From the NCBI GenBank assembly GCA_964400675.1, contig CAYNVO010000002.1:186001-250000 (forward strand): DNA of 64,000 nucleotides, in the 5' to 3' direction. This DNA is from 9FT-COMBO-48-23 sp964400675 (GTDB lineage: Bacteria; Chloroflexota; Dehalococcoidia; GIF9; UBA5629). Each line of letters opens with the position of its first letter. The first letter of the stretch is position 1. Of the stretch, positions 1 to 7,379 are shown piece after piece. The notes below the pieces were generated by a model. That model made no database searches. It was not told the origin of the DNA and saw nothing but the letters and a program-made list of their open reading frames with translations. The position numbers and the translations under genes were made by a program.

Positions 1-76
1 ATTAGTAATGGTTATCAATAGATGTAGCCATTGTAGAATATAAAAAGGCGTTAAAATATTACGAAGGGGGTGTTTT

Positions 77-787
77 ATGGCAGAACCGAAAGATGGCTGC
101 GTGAAACCGTCAAAAGGAGTTATAGGCGTAAAGGAAACCAAATCTACAGCGCCCGAGGTACAAGGGGGAAAGGAGGCAGCAACCATGATGGCTCGCGTTG
201 GCAAACTGGCTCCGGACTTTGAGGTAAGCGCCTTTTATGAAGGCGGCTTCAAAAACATTAAGCTTTCCGATTACAAAGGGAAATGGGTAGTGCTCTGCTT
301 CTATCCCGGTGACTTCACCTTTGTTTGACCTACAGAGCTGACGGCAGTTGCCGTCAAGTATGGTGAACTGAAGAAGATGGGTGTAGAGGTGCTGGCGATG
401 AGTGTGGATAGCCGTTTCAGCCATAAGATCTGGCAGGAGGAAGAGCTGTCTAAGATGGTTTCTGGTGGGGTGCCATTTCCTATGTTGACGGATTCTGGCG
501 GGCGTGTGGGAAGTGTCTATGGTGTCTACGATGAGGAAGCGGGTGTTAATATCCGCGGCCGCTTCATAATCGACCCCGATGGTGTGATACAGGCGGTTGA
601 GACGGTGGCTCCACCTGTAGGCAGGAATGTGGCAGAACTGATACGCCAGGTTCAAGCTTTCCAGCATGTGCGTGCCACTGGCGAGGTCTGTCCATCCGGC
701 TGGCAACCGGGCAAGCCGACTTTGAAACCCAGCCCGGCATTAGCAGGTAAGGTGTGGAAGGTGTGGAAGCCGGATATGGCATTTTAA
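77..787 (+). CDS. Selenocysteine-containing peroxiredoxin (AhpC/Prx1-like), UGA recoded at codon 84
   Basis: This is a thiol (here selenol) peroxidase that reduces hydroperoxides. Translation runs in one frame from ATG 77 (preceded by AAGGGGG) to the stop at 785-787, 236 residues, interrupted only by TGA at 326-328. Upstream of the TGA is FYPGDFTFV and downstream is PTELTAVAVKYGELKKMGVEVLA, which is exactly how Prx1/AhpC enzymes read around the peroxidatic Cys (FTFVCPTE). The TGA therefore occupies the catalytic position and is best read as selenocysteine 84. A resolving Cys is present near the C terminus (EVCPSGW, about residue 205), as in typical 2-Cys enzymes. The first 38 or so residues are a non-conserved extension. 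A weak promoter (TTATCA 12-17, TAGAAT 34-39) may precede it. Seleno-peroxiredoxins are known in a few anaerobes; expression here would need selA, selB, selC and selD, none of which lies in the window. Confidence 0.93.
326..360 (+). promoter_or_regulatory. Bacterial SECIS element following the Sec UGA
   Basis: Immediately after the in-frame TGA (326-328) there is a perfect 6-bp hairpin: GACGGC at 340-345 pairs with GCCGTC at 350-355 around the loop AGTT (346-349). The apical loop starts 17 nt after the UGA and has G at its second position. Both fit the published bacterial SECIS model (loop 16-37 nt from the UGA, a G among the first two loop bases), which SelB recognises. The assignment rests on geometry and on the Prx context, not on a folding program. 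Confidence 0.8.
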
Positions 788-826
788 AAAGCGACCTGGA
801 AAATAATATAACGGCTCGTAATCGTC

Positions 827-1186
827 TCAGCTGATGGCGTTCTCAATTAGCTCGATGCGCTTGACTTTGCCTTTCTGGTCGAGCTCGACGGCTACGAAGT
901 CTATGCGCCAGGACTCGGGCAGGTCTTTGTGGCTGTTGAGGTAAGTCAGGGCTGAGGCGACTAGTTTTTCTTTTTTGGCGAAGGTCACCGATTCCTCGGG
1001 GCTGCCGAAGCTGGCGCTGGTCTTGGTGCGGACTTCAACGAAGACGAGATAGTCTTTTTTCTGGGCGATGATGTCTATTTCGCCCTCGCGGCAGCGGAAA
1101 TTGGTCTCACGGATTTTGTAACCCTTCTTTTTGAGAAAGTCCCTGGCTATCTTTTCCCCGGTATCGCCGAGTTCCTTTCGTTTCAT
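827..1186 (-). CDS. yraN: YraN/UPF0102 family nuclease-like protein
   Basis: A 119-residue UPF0102 protein. The family has a PD-(D/E)xK (Holliday-junction-resolvase-like) fold and is almost always found beside rnhB; its cellular role is not settled. The visible signature is GEKIARDFLKKKGYKI near the N terminus, GEIDII around residues 35-40 and FVEVRTK around 49-55, which supply the acidic and basic residues of the nuclease-like core. It overlaps the rnhB stop by 4 nt (ATGA), so the two are translationally coupled and it is the last gene of the run tmk-mnmA-rnhB-yraN. Confidence 0.9.
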   Translation of the reverse strand: MKRKELGDTGEKIARDFLKKKGYKIRETNFRCREGEIDIIAQKKDYLVFVEVRTKTSASFGSPEESVTFAKKEKLVASALTYLNSHKDLPESWRIDFVAVELDQKGKVKRIELIENAIS

Positions 1187-1845
1187 GGTAGCTGGGCTGC
1201 CTCTCTTACCGGGGCGAAGGAGTGGCGATGTATGGGTGAGGGCCCGTGCTGGTGCAGGCAGTATACGTGGTGTCTGGTGCCGTAGCCCTTGTGATTGGCT
1301 AATCCGTAGCCCGGATGAATCTGGTCAAGTTCTACCATGACGCGGTCACGGGTGACCTTGGCGATAATCGAGGCGCAGGCGATGGAGAGACATAGTTTGT
1401 CGCCGTGGACTATCGGCTTTTGAGAGATACGAAGCTGGGGCAGGCGCAGAAAATCTATTAGCAGGAAATCCGGCGGGCAGGCTAGTTGCTCGATGGCATG
1501 GCACATGGCAATCCTGGTGGCGTTGAGAATGCCGATGACATCTATGGTCTGGGGGGCGATGATGCCGACGCTGACGGCTACGGATTCCTGTTTGATGAGG
1601 TCGAACAGGTACTCGCGCTTGGCTGGCGGAACCTCTTTGCTGTCGCGGACCGACTTCAGCCAGGGGAAATCGGGGGATGGGGGCAGGATTACGGCGGCGG
1701 CAACGACCGGGCCTGCCAGAGCACCGCGTCCGGCTTCGTCAACACCGGCGATGAGGCGATAGCCTATGGCATTAAGTCCGTTTTCCTCAACCAGGCTCGG
1801 CGGCTCGGATAGAGGTTTGCGATTTCTAGCTTTCAATGGTGCCAC
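1183..1845 (-). CDS. rnhB: Ribonuclease HII
   Basis: RNase HII removes ribonucleotides and RNA primers from DNA-RNA hybrids. The 220-residue product carries the diagnostic VDEAGRG motif (Asp36, Glu37), the later acidic residue in LLIDFL, and ASIIAKVTRDRVM with the fourth carboxylate, followed by the GY-N-HKGYGT segment typical of the family. The chosen start lies 20 nt inside the end of mnmA and gives about 28 residues before the conserved core, which is a little long; an internal start is possible. It is coupled to yraN downstream. Confidence 0.95.
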   Translation of the reverse strand: MAPLKARNRKPLSEPPSLVEENGLNAIGYRLIAGVDEAGRGALAGPVVAAAVILPPSPDFPWLKSVRDSKEVPPAKREYLFDLIKQESVAVSVGIIAPQTIDVIGILNATRIAMCHAIEQLACPPDFLLIDFLRLPQLRISQKPIVHGDKLCLSIACASIIAKVTRDRVMVELDQIHPGYGLANHKGYGTRHHVYCLHQHGPSPIHRHSFAPVREAAQLP

Positions 1846-2890
1846 CGCCTAGAACTTCGCTATCTCTGTAGAATACCACGGCTTGCCCAGGCGTGACGGT
1901 GGGCTGCGCTTGGTGGAAGCTGACTTCGACTGTGTCAGGTCCGGGGCGCATGTTGGCGGCTATATCCGGTGACCGGTAGCGTATTTTAACGGATACCGTC
2001 ATCGGCTCGGAAGGTGGTTTGCCGGATACCCAGCTTACTTCTGTGGCAATAAGCCCAGTTGTGTGAAGCTCTTTTTTGCTGCCGACTATGAGCCTGTTTT
2101 TGTCAGGTTCTATCTTTGTTACGTAGACAGTTTCAGCAGTGGCAAGCCCCAGGCCGTGCCTCTGTCCCACGGTGTAAAAGGCGGTTCCCCTGTGCCTGCC
2201 CAATACTTCGCCCCGGCTGTTGACGATTTCTCCCGTGGTGGGGGTAAAGTATTGGCTCAGGAAGGCGCTGTAGTCCGAGGCGATGAAGCAGATGTCGTGG
2301 CTGTCGGGCTTGCCGGCGGTGGGTATACCCTTTTGCGCGGCTAAGTCTCGGACCTGCGATTTTGTGTAATTGCCCAAGGGAAAAAGCAAGCGACTGAGCC
2401 TGTCTTGCCCCAGCATGTAGAGCATGTAAGACTGGTCTTTATCCGGGTCAATGCCTTTGAGCAGGTGATAGGCGTCGTTGTAGTGCTCGATTCTGGCGTA
2501 ATGCCCGGTGGCTAAGTAGTCGGCGTCGAGGGAAAGAGCCTGGTCGAGGAGTAAGCCGAACTTCATGTGTTGGTTGCAGGCGATGCACGGGTTCGGGGTC
2601 CGGCCCCTGGCGTATTCCCGGCAGAAATAGTCGATTACATGCTGCTTGAACTCTTTTTCCAGGTCGAGGACGTGAAAGGGTATGCCCAGTGTTCGGCAGA
2701 TTTGCTCGGCATCCTGTACGTTCGATGTTGACGGGGAGGGCTGTTGCCGTTTGCCCGGCCCTGTTTTCTCCTCAGTCCACAGGAGCATGATTATGCCCAT
2801 TACCTCATAGCCGGCTTCTTTTAATAGTAAGGCTGCCGTTGACGAGTCGACGCCGCCGCTTAAGGCTACAGCTACACGCTTCTTAGACAT
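1826..2890 (-). CDS. mnmA: tRNA-specific 2-thiouridylase MnmA
   Basis: MnmA installs the 2-thio group on U34 of Lys, Glu and Gln tRNAs using ATP and persulfide sulfur. The 354 residues start MSKKRVAVALSGGVDSS, the PP-loop ATP pyrophosphatase motif. The catalytic cysteines are seen in NPCIACNQHMKFG (about residue 102) and in SHDICFIA (about 200). The C-terminal beta-barrel region with YTVGQRHGLG and RYR is complete. Its start overlaps the tmk stop by 8 nt and its end overlaps the rnhB start. Confidence 0.95.
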   Translation of the reverse strand: MSKKRVAVALSGGVDSSTAALLLKEAGYEVMGIIMLLWTEEKTGPGKRQQPSPSTSNVQDAEQICRTLGIPFHVLDLEKEFKQHVIDYFCREYARGRTPNPCIACNQHMKFGLLLDQALSLDADYLATGHYARIEHYNDAYHLLKGIDPDKDQSYMLYMLGQDRLSRLLFPLGNYTKSQVRDLAAQKGIPTAGKPDSHDICFIASDYSAFLSQYFTPTTGEIVNSRGEVLGRHRGTAFYTVGQRHGLGLATAETVYVTKIEPDKNRLIVGSKKELHTTGLIATEVSWVSGKPPSEPMTVSVKIRYRSPDIAANMRPGPDTVEVSFHQAQPTVTPGQAVVFYRDSEVLGGGTIES

Positions 2891-3521
2891 GCCTTGAGGT
2901 TTTTTCTGTCTGTAGTAGTTGCTTAACCCTGTCCAGGATAAGTTTACTAATTCTGGCTCTGGGCAAGGTAGCGTCTATCACCAGCCAGCGTCCTGGTTCT
3001 TCGGCGGCTAGCTTCAGATAGCCGTCTCTTACTTTGTTGTGAAAGGCGATGTTTTCAGCCTCGAAGCGGTCATTTGACCTGGATGACTTGCGTATCAGTC
3101 CTTCTTGGGTGGGGATATCCAGCAATATGGTGAGGTGGGGCTTTGTCCCTTGCGTGGCTAAGGCGTTGGTCTTTTTGATGGTCTCCATGTCCAGTCCGCG
3201 GCCGTAGCCTTGATAGGCGGTAGTGGAGTCGTAGAAACGGTCACAGATGACCACCTTGCCCTGTTGCAGGCTGGGGTGGATTACTTCGGTGACCAGTTGT
3301 ATACGGCAGGCGGCAAACAGGAACAGCTCGGCTACGGGGGAGATTTTATCCTGTCGCCCTTTTTTGAGCACGTGCCTGAGCTGATTGCCCAGGGCTGTGC
3401 CGCCCGGCTCGTGGGTCAATACTGTGGGTATCCCCAGGAGAGAAAGCTTTCTCCATAAAGCTCTGGACTGAGTGCTCTTGCCGCAGCCTTCACTGCCCTC
3501 CAAAGTTATAAATAAGCTCAA
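2883..3521 (-). CDS. tmk: Thymidylate kinase
   Basis: dTMP kinase phosphorylates dTMP to dTDP. The 212-residue product begins MSLFITLEGSEGCGKST, a P-loop; next come the HEPGGT segment, the CDRFYDSTTAYQGYGRGLD nucleotide/substrate segment (the DR-Y/F motif) and a short LID region around RKSSRSNDRFE. Length and order match the family. It is the first gene of the overlapping run tmk-mnmA-rnhB-yraN and is separated from the R3H ATPase upstream by an interspersed palindromic repeat. Confidence 0.95.
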   Translation of the reverse strand: MSLFITLEGSEGCGKSTQSRALWRKLSLLGIPTVLTHEPGGTALGNQLRHVLKKGRQDKISPVAELFLFAACRIQLVTEVIHPSLQQGKVVICDRFYDSTTAYQGYGRGLDMETIKKTNALATQGTKPHLTILLDIPTQEGLIRKSSRSNDRFEAENIAFHNKVRDGYLKLAAEEPGRWLVIDATLPRARISKLILDRVKQLLQTEKTSRHV

Positions 3522-3556
3522 GTCTTCAACCTTACCCTGCTTCTCTAATTTTTCCC

Positions 3557-3619
3557 GTCATTGCGAGCGGAGCGAAGCAATCTCGGAAATTGCCGCGGCA
3601 CTGCGTGTCTCGCAATGAC
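3557..3619. repeat. Interspersed palindromic repeat (GTCATTGCGAG type)
   Basis: A 63-bp element with perfect 11-bp inverted ends, GTCATTGCGAG at 3557-3567 and CTCGCAATGAC at 3609-3619, with internal sequence AGCGAAGCAATCTC. Elements of this wording are widespread in genomes of uncultured bacteria and act like REP/MITE-type repeats. It fills the gap between tmk and the R3H ATPase gene. Confidence 0.75.
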
Positions 3620-3634
3620 AAGATAAAGGCTACC

Positions 3635-5131
3635 TTAGCCTTTTAGAATCTGTACTCTTCTTCTCGGTTCTTTGCCCAGGCTGTGTGAAGCCATGCTGTG
3701 GCGTTCCGCCAGCAGGTGCTGCAAGCGGCGAATGTAGGCGTTCTGTGGGCTCAGTTCCACAGGCCCCTTGCCTTCTTTTACCCGGGTAATAGCATTCTCG
3801 GCCTCGTCGATGGCGGAATTGAAGGGCGCCTCTTTGTGCGGCCCGTAAATGGTGTCAAGGCATTGTCTTAACTGGGGGAGGTTGTTACTTTTGATGGCAT
3901 ATATGGGAATGCCGGAAATTTCGGCATCCAGTATCTTCTGCGGCTTGCGGCGATAATAGTTCTTGGCTGTGAGTAAAAGGTTGCTCTTTGCCAGGTCATT
4001 GGTAAACTCCAGGGTGATCCCTCTCTCCCTGGCGGCATCTTCCAGCTTGGAGCGGTTGATACCGAACAGGTATATTCGAGGCCTTTCTCTCTTTGGCGCC
4101 TCCTCCTTCTTGTTCAGGGCATGGGAGGTTGTCACTTTATCTTTTATTATTTCACCTTTATCGTCCAACCAGCGGACCTCAGTTTCCTGGGGACTGCCGT
4201 GGAGTATAGCATCTACGGCATTGCCGACATCCGGGTGAACGGTAACCTTGTCTCGCTCCTGGATTTCGACAACTATATCGAAGGTGGGTGGCGCCTTGCG
4301 CTCCAGGATTGACTTCTGGGTGTGCCGCCTGCGCGCCTCCTCATCCCCCAGTGTCACTGTCTGAATGCCGCCGATGAGGTCGGACAGGGTGGGGTTCATC
4401 ATTAAATTGTCCAGGGTATTTCCGTGGGCGGTGCCTATTAGCTGGACACCGCGCTCGGCGATGGTCCGGGCGGCTTCAGCTTCGAGGCTGGTGCCTATTT
4501 CATCGATAATAATGACCTCGGGCATGTGGTTTTCCACGGCTTCGATCATGACTGCGTGCTGCATGGTCGGTGTCGGTACCTGCATCCGCCGGGTATGGCC
4601 TATGGCGGGATGGGGTATGTCGCCATCGCCGGCGATTTCGTTAGAGGTGTCAACGACTATAACCCGTTTTTTTAAGTCGTCAGCCAGGACACGGGCTACC
4701 TCACGAAGCATGGTTGTTTTGCCGATGCCGGGTCTGCCGAGCAGCAATACACTTTTACCCGACTCGACGAGGTCCTGGATTATTTTCACCGTGCCGAAGA
4801 CGGCTCTGCCCACGCGGCAGGTCAAACCTACTATTCGCCCCTCCCGGTTGCGCATGGCTGAGATGCGGTGCAGCGTGCGCTCGATGCCGGCGCGGTTATC
4901 GCCGCTGAAGCTGCCGATCCGGGAGACCACGTGCTCTATATCCGAGCCCGCGGCTTCTGTGGGGCTGAGTATTACCTCCCTGTGCGGATAGCGGGCTTCG
5001 GGGGGACGTCCCAGGTCTAAAACCACCTCAATTAATTCACTGTTATCAGGCTGCTCCAGAAGCGCCTGGCGGATGCGCAGGGGCAGGACATTGAGCAGGG
5101 CATCTAAATCGTCAGCAATTACTTTTTGCAA
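3635..5131 (-). CDS. AAA ATPase with C-terminal R3H domain (SpoIIIAA/Ycf45-like)
   Basis: A 498-residue cytosolic ATPase. Residues 1-125 are the family-specific N-terminal region, the Walker A motif GRPGIGKTT is at about 132-140, and Walker B is VIIIDEIG around 208-215. The C-terminal 60 residues form an R3H single-stranded nucleic-acid-binding domain (arginine and histidine in RRLQHLLAERHSMAS). Homologues with this architecture are annotated as R3H proteins or Ycf45; their function is not established, and a role on ssDNA or RNA is inference. The start overlaps pdxT by 13 nt, so the pair is likely cotranscribed with pdxST. Confidence 0.88.
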   Translation of the reverse strand: MQKVIADDLDALLNVLPLRIRQALLEQPDNSELIEVVLDLGRPPEARYPHREVILSPTEAAGSDIEHVVSRIGSFSGDNRAGIERTLHRISAMRNREGRIVGLTCRVGRAVFGTVKIIQDLVESGKSVLLLGRPGIGKTTMLREVARVLADDLKKRVIVVDTSNEIAGDGDIPHPAIGHTRRMQVPTPTMQHAVMIEAVENHMPEVIIIDEIGTSLEAEAARTIAERGVQLIGTAHGNTLDNLMMNPTLSDLIGGIQTVTLGDEEARRRHTQKSILERKAPPTFDIVVEIQERDKVTVHPDVGNAVDAILHGSPQETEVRWLDDKGEIIKDKVTTSHALNKKEEAPKRERPRIYLFGINRSKLEDAARERGITLEFTNDLAKSNLLLTAKNYYRRKPQKILDAEISGIPIYAIKSNNLPQLRQCLDTIYGPHKEAPFNSAIDEAENAITRVKEGKGPVELSPQNAYIRRLQHLLAERHSMASHSLGKEPRRRVQILKG

Positions 5132-5844
5132 TCAGCATCTCCCTGATAGCTTTTGTGTGTCATCCTGAGCGATAGCGAAGGATCTCCAGATTCTTCGTGG
5201 GAGATTTCATGGTGAGTGAGATTATTCGGTTGTTTTGCTTCCTCAGAATGACAGATGGTGGTTATATTTGACTTGTCTCCTGTGACAAGGTTCAGGAAAT
5301 ATCTGTGTAATCTCAGGTCATCGGTTAGCTCTGGATGGAAGGCACAGGCGAGCAGCTTGCCCTGTCTGACAGCCACTGGCTTGTTATTGAGTTGACATAA
5401 CACTTCGACGCCACTTTCGGCTTTTTCGATTATGGGTGCCCGGATAAATATACCGTGGAAGGTCCCGTTGTGCAGGGCTGGTATCTCCAGGTTGACCTCG
5501 AAGCTGTCCACCTGCCTGCCGAAGGCATTACGTTTTACCTCGATGTCCATGATGCCGATTGGTTCCATTTCTAAGTTGGGGACTTTCCTGGCTAGAAGAA
5601 CCAGGCCGGCGCAGGTACCGAAGATGGGGAAACCTTGTTCGGCGAGCTTACGTATCGGCTCCATAAGGCCGTAGTCCGTCAGTAGTTTGCTTATGGTGGT
5701 GCTCTCTCCGCCCGGGATTATCAGCGCGTCTAAACCATCGAGCTCTGAGGGCGTACGTACAGGTATGGCTTCTGCGTCTAAGGCGGATAGCATCTGTATA
5801 TGTTCAGTCACAGCCCCTTGCAGAGCCAGGACACCTATTTTCAC
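5119..5844 (-). CDS. pdxT: PLP synthase glutaminase subunit, with a repeat-encoded C-terminal tail
   Basis: PdxT hydrolyses glutamine and passes ammonia to PdxS. It begins MKIGVLALQGAVTEHI, has the oxyanion segment PGGESTTI, the nucleophile Cys in FGTCAGLVLLA and the His-Glu pair in AFHPELTDD. The usual enzyme is about 190 residues; here it is 241. The extra residues (about 195-241) read CHSEEAKQPNN and SGDPSLSLRMTH and are the translation of an interspersed palindromic repeat at 5158-5253 that has entered the 3' end of the gene. The catalytic part is intact, so I expect activity. One base separates it from pdxS. Confidence 0.93.
   Translation of the reverse strand: MKIGVLALQGAVTEHIQMLSALDAEAIPVRTPSELDGLDALIIPGGESTTISKLLTDYGLMEPIRKLAEQGFPIFGTCAGLVLLARKVPNLEMEPIGIMDIEVKRNAFGRQVDSFEVNLEIPALHNGTFHGIFIRAPIIEKAESGVEVLCQLNNKPVAVRQGKLLACAFHPELTDDLRLHRYFLNLVTGDKSNITTICHSEEAKQPNNLTHHEISHEESGDPSLSLRMTHKSYQGDADCKK
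5158..5253. repeat. Interspersed palindromic repeat inside the pdxT 3' end
   Basis: A 96-bp element with imperfect 12-bp inverted ends, TGTCATCCTGAG at 5158-5169 and CTCAGAATGACA at 5242-5253. It also contains GCGAAGGATCTCCAGATTCTTC. The same wording recurs near 17820-17865 and 58690-58955. It lies wholly inside the pdxT reading frame and encodes its non-family tail. Confidence 0.75.
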
Positions 5845-5845
5845 T

Positions 5846-6727
5846 CTACCAGCCCCTGGTGGCTAATAATTGCTCCGGCGGGATGGTCTTTATATCCAGC
5901 CCGGGCATAGCCGTGCCCAGGGCTTTGGATACCTCGGCGATTACTGCCGGGTCTTTGTAATGCGTGGTGGCTTTGACGATGGCTTTAGCCCTTGACGCCG
6001 GGTCACTTGATTTGAATATGCCTGAGCCGACAAAGACGCCATCTGCGCCAAGCTGCATCATTAAGGCAGCATCGGCCGGCGTAGCTATACCGCCGGCGGC
6101 GAAGTTGACTACCGGCAGTTTCCCCGTTTTATGTATTTCCAGTACCAGCTCTAGCGGAGCGCCTATGTTCTTAGCTTCGGTAGTGAGCTCATCGACCGGC
6201 ATTCCCTGGAGCTTGCGTATGCCGTCCTGGACTGCCCGCATGTGTCTTACGGCTTCGACTATGTTGCCGGTGCCGGCCTCGCCCTTGGTGCGAATCATGG
6301 CGGCGCCTTCGGCGATGCGACGCAGGGCTTCGCCTAAATCGCGACAGCCGCAGACAAATGGGATCTTGAAATCATGTTTCCAGATATGATGGCTTTCATC
6401 AGCCGGTGTCAGCACCTCTGACTCATCGATGAAGTCTACTCCCAGCGATTCCAGCACCTGAGCCTCGACGAAATGTCCTATGCGGCATTTTGCCATAACC
6501 GGTATGGTTACTGCTTCCATTATGGCTTGAATTATGGAGGGGTCAGCCATACGGGCAACGCCGCCGGCAGCTCTGATGTCTGCCGGTACGCGCTCCAGAG
6601 CCATGACGGCACAGGCTCCAGCATTCTGGGCGATTTTGGCATGCTGTGGCGTGACCACGTCCATGATGACGCCGCCCTTAAGCATCTGAGCTAAACCTGT
6701 TTTAACTTTCCAAGTACCTGTGTGCAT
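5846..6727 (-). CDS. pdxS: Pyridoxal 5'-phosphate synthase PdxS
   Basis: PdxS condenses ribose 5-phosphate, glyceraldehyde 3-phosphate and ammonia from PdxT into PLP. The 293-residue protein has the N-terminal GLAQMLKGGVIMDVV, the Lys of IPVMAKCRIGHFVEAQ that forms the Schiff base, and the phosphate-binding NFAAGGIATPADAA and GADGVFVGSGIFKS segments. Length is standard. The start has GAGG a few bases upstream. It is the first gene of the pdxS-pdxT-R3H ATPase run. Confidence 0.97.
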   Translation of the reverse strand: MHTGTWKVKTGLAQMLKGGVIMDVVTPQHAKIAQNAGACAVMALERVPADIRAAGGVARMADPSIIQAIMEAVTIPVMAKCRIGHFVEAQVLESLGVDFIDESEVLTPADESHHIWKHDFKIPFVCGCRDLGEALRRIAEGAAMIRTKGEAGTGNIVEAVRHMRAVQDGIRKLQGMPVDELTTEAKNIGAPLELVLEIHKTGKLPVVNFAAGGIATPADAALMMQLGADGVFVGSGIFKSSDPASRAKAIVKATTHYKDPAVIAEVSKALGTAMPGLDIKTIPPEQLLATRGW

Positions 6728-6753
6728 TTTCCTCGTTTACATAAGTTTTTAAT

Positions 6754-6782
6754 ATTTTACACTGGTTCGGTCTTCGTAGCAA
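6754..6782 (-). promoter_or_regulatory. Promoter of pdxS
   Basis: On the minus strand TTGCTA (plus-strand 6777-6782) and TAAAAT (6754-6759) are 17 nt apart, 27 nt upstream of the pdxS ATG. This is the only good pair in the 195-bp divergent gap between pdxS and the 6924 gene. Confidence 0.5.
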
Positions 6783-6867
6783 CCGAAGCCAGCCGCCCTT
6801 TTAGCTCTTCGTTCCCCTTTAATAAATTATAGCACCTATCGATAATAAAGCGAACTTCTCAGTAGTA

Positions 6868-6896
6868 TTGTGTTTGGTAATAAGGCGACATATAAT
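6868..6896 (+). promoter_or_regulatory. Promoter of the 6924 zinc-ribbon gene
   Basis: TTGTGT (6868-6873), 17-nt spacer, TATAAT (6891-6896), followed by the ATG at 6924. The same -35/-10 pair and spacing occur before the 10051 gene, which supports it as a real sigma-70-type promoter here. Confidence 0.55.
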
Positions 6897-6923
6897 GTGT
6901 CAAAAATAACTATAGGGTAAACC

Positions 6924-7304
6924 ATGCAGCAGTTTTTAGTCTGTCCCAGATGTGGTGCGCAGAACTATATGGGCCAGCGATTCTGTGCTGGATGTGGTGC
7001 GCCTTTGCCTGCCCCATGCCCGTATTGTGGTGTGTATATGTCGTCAGCATCTGGATTCTGCACGAACTGCGGTGCGCGAGTGGGACCGGGCACTGCACAA
7101 CCAGTTAAACAGAGTAAGCCAACGTCGGGCTGGGCAAAGTTTGGGACAGGAATGTTTATAATTGGAGTGCTTTGCATAGTTCTGGGCCCCATAGTTATTA
7201 TGCTGAGGCCGGAAGCAGAGCAGACTACTACGATGCTCATAAGATGTCTTGCGGTGGGTGGGCTGTTTGTAATTGTTGGCTTGCCTCTAATGTTCAAAGG
7301 TTAA
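6924..7304 (+). CDS. Double zinc-ribbon protein with two membrane segments
   Basis: A 126-residue protein of unknown function. Four CxxC knuckles (Cys 7/10, 21/24, 32/35, 46/49) form two zinc ribbons of the kind found at the N termini of bacterial membrane proteins. After a short linker rich in Pro and Ser there are two hydrophobic helices, about residues 74-95 and 105-124, so the ribbons should face the cytoplasm. It lies alone between pdxS (opposite strand) and tsaD. No catalytic motif is visible. Confidence 0.75.
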   Translation: MQQFLVCPRCGAQNYMGQRFCAGCGAPLPAPCPYCGVYMSSASGFCTNCGARVGPGTAQPVKQSKPTSGWAKFGTGMFIIGVLCIVLGPIVIMLRPEAEQTTTMLIRCLAVGGLFVIVGLPLMFKG

Positions 7305-7363
7305 CATAGGTTCAACGCAACTAATCCTCACCAAAGCTAAAGTCAGGCTGTTTTGTGAGCTTG

Positions 7364-7372
7364 TGCTATAAT
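7364..7372 (+). promoter_or_regulatory. Extended -10 promoter of tsaD (leaderless)
   Basis: TGCTATAAT at 7364-7372 is a perfect extended -10 box. The expected transcription start, 7 nt after the box, coincides with the A of the tsaD ATG at 7380, and there is no Shine-Dalgarno sequence. The mRNA is therefore probably leaderless. Confidence 0.6.
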
Positions 7373-7379
7373 CCTGAGT

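Noticed and set aside
110..706. Long minus-strand frame (198 codons) opposite the peroxiredoxin
   Set aside because: It is the shadow of a real gene; composition and lack of motifs do not support coding.
377..787. A separate gene starting at ATG 377
   Set aside because: It is in the same frame as the gene at 77 and begins in the middle of the Prx fold; the TGA between them is at the catalytic Cys position, so it is one selenoprotein gene.
4365..4991. 208-codon plus-strand frame inside the R3H ATPase gene
   Set aside because: Ser/Arg/Pro-rich translation with no motif; the opposite strand encodes clear Walker motifs.
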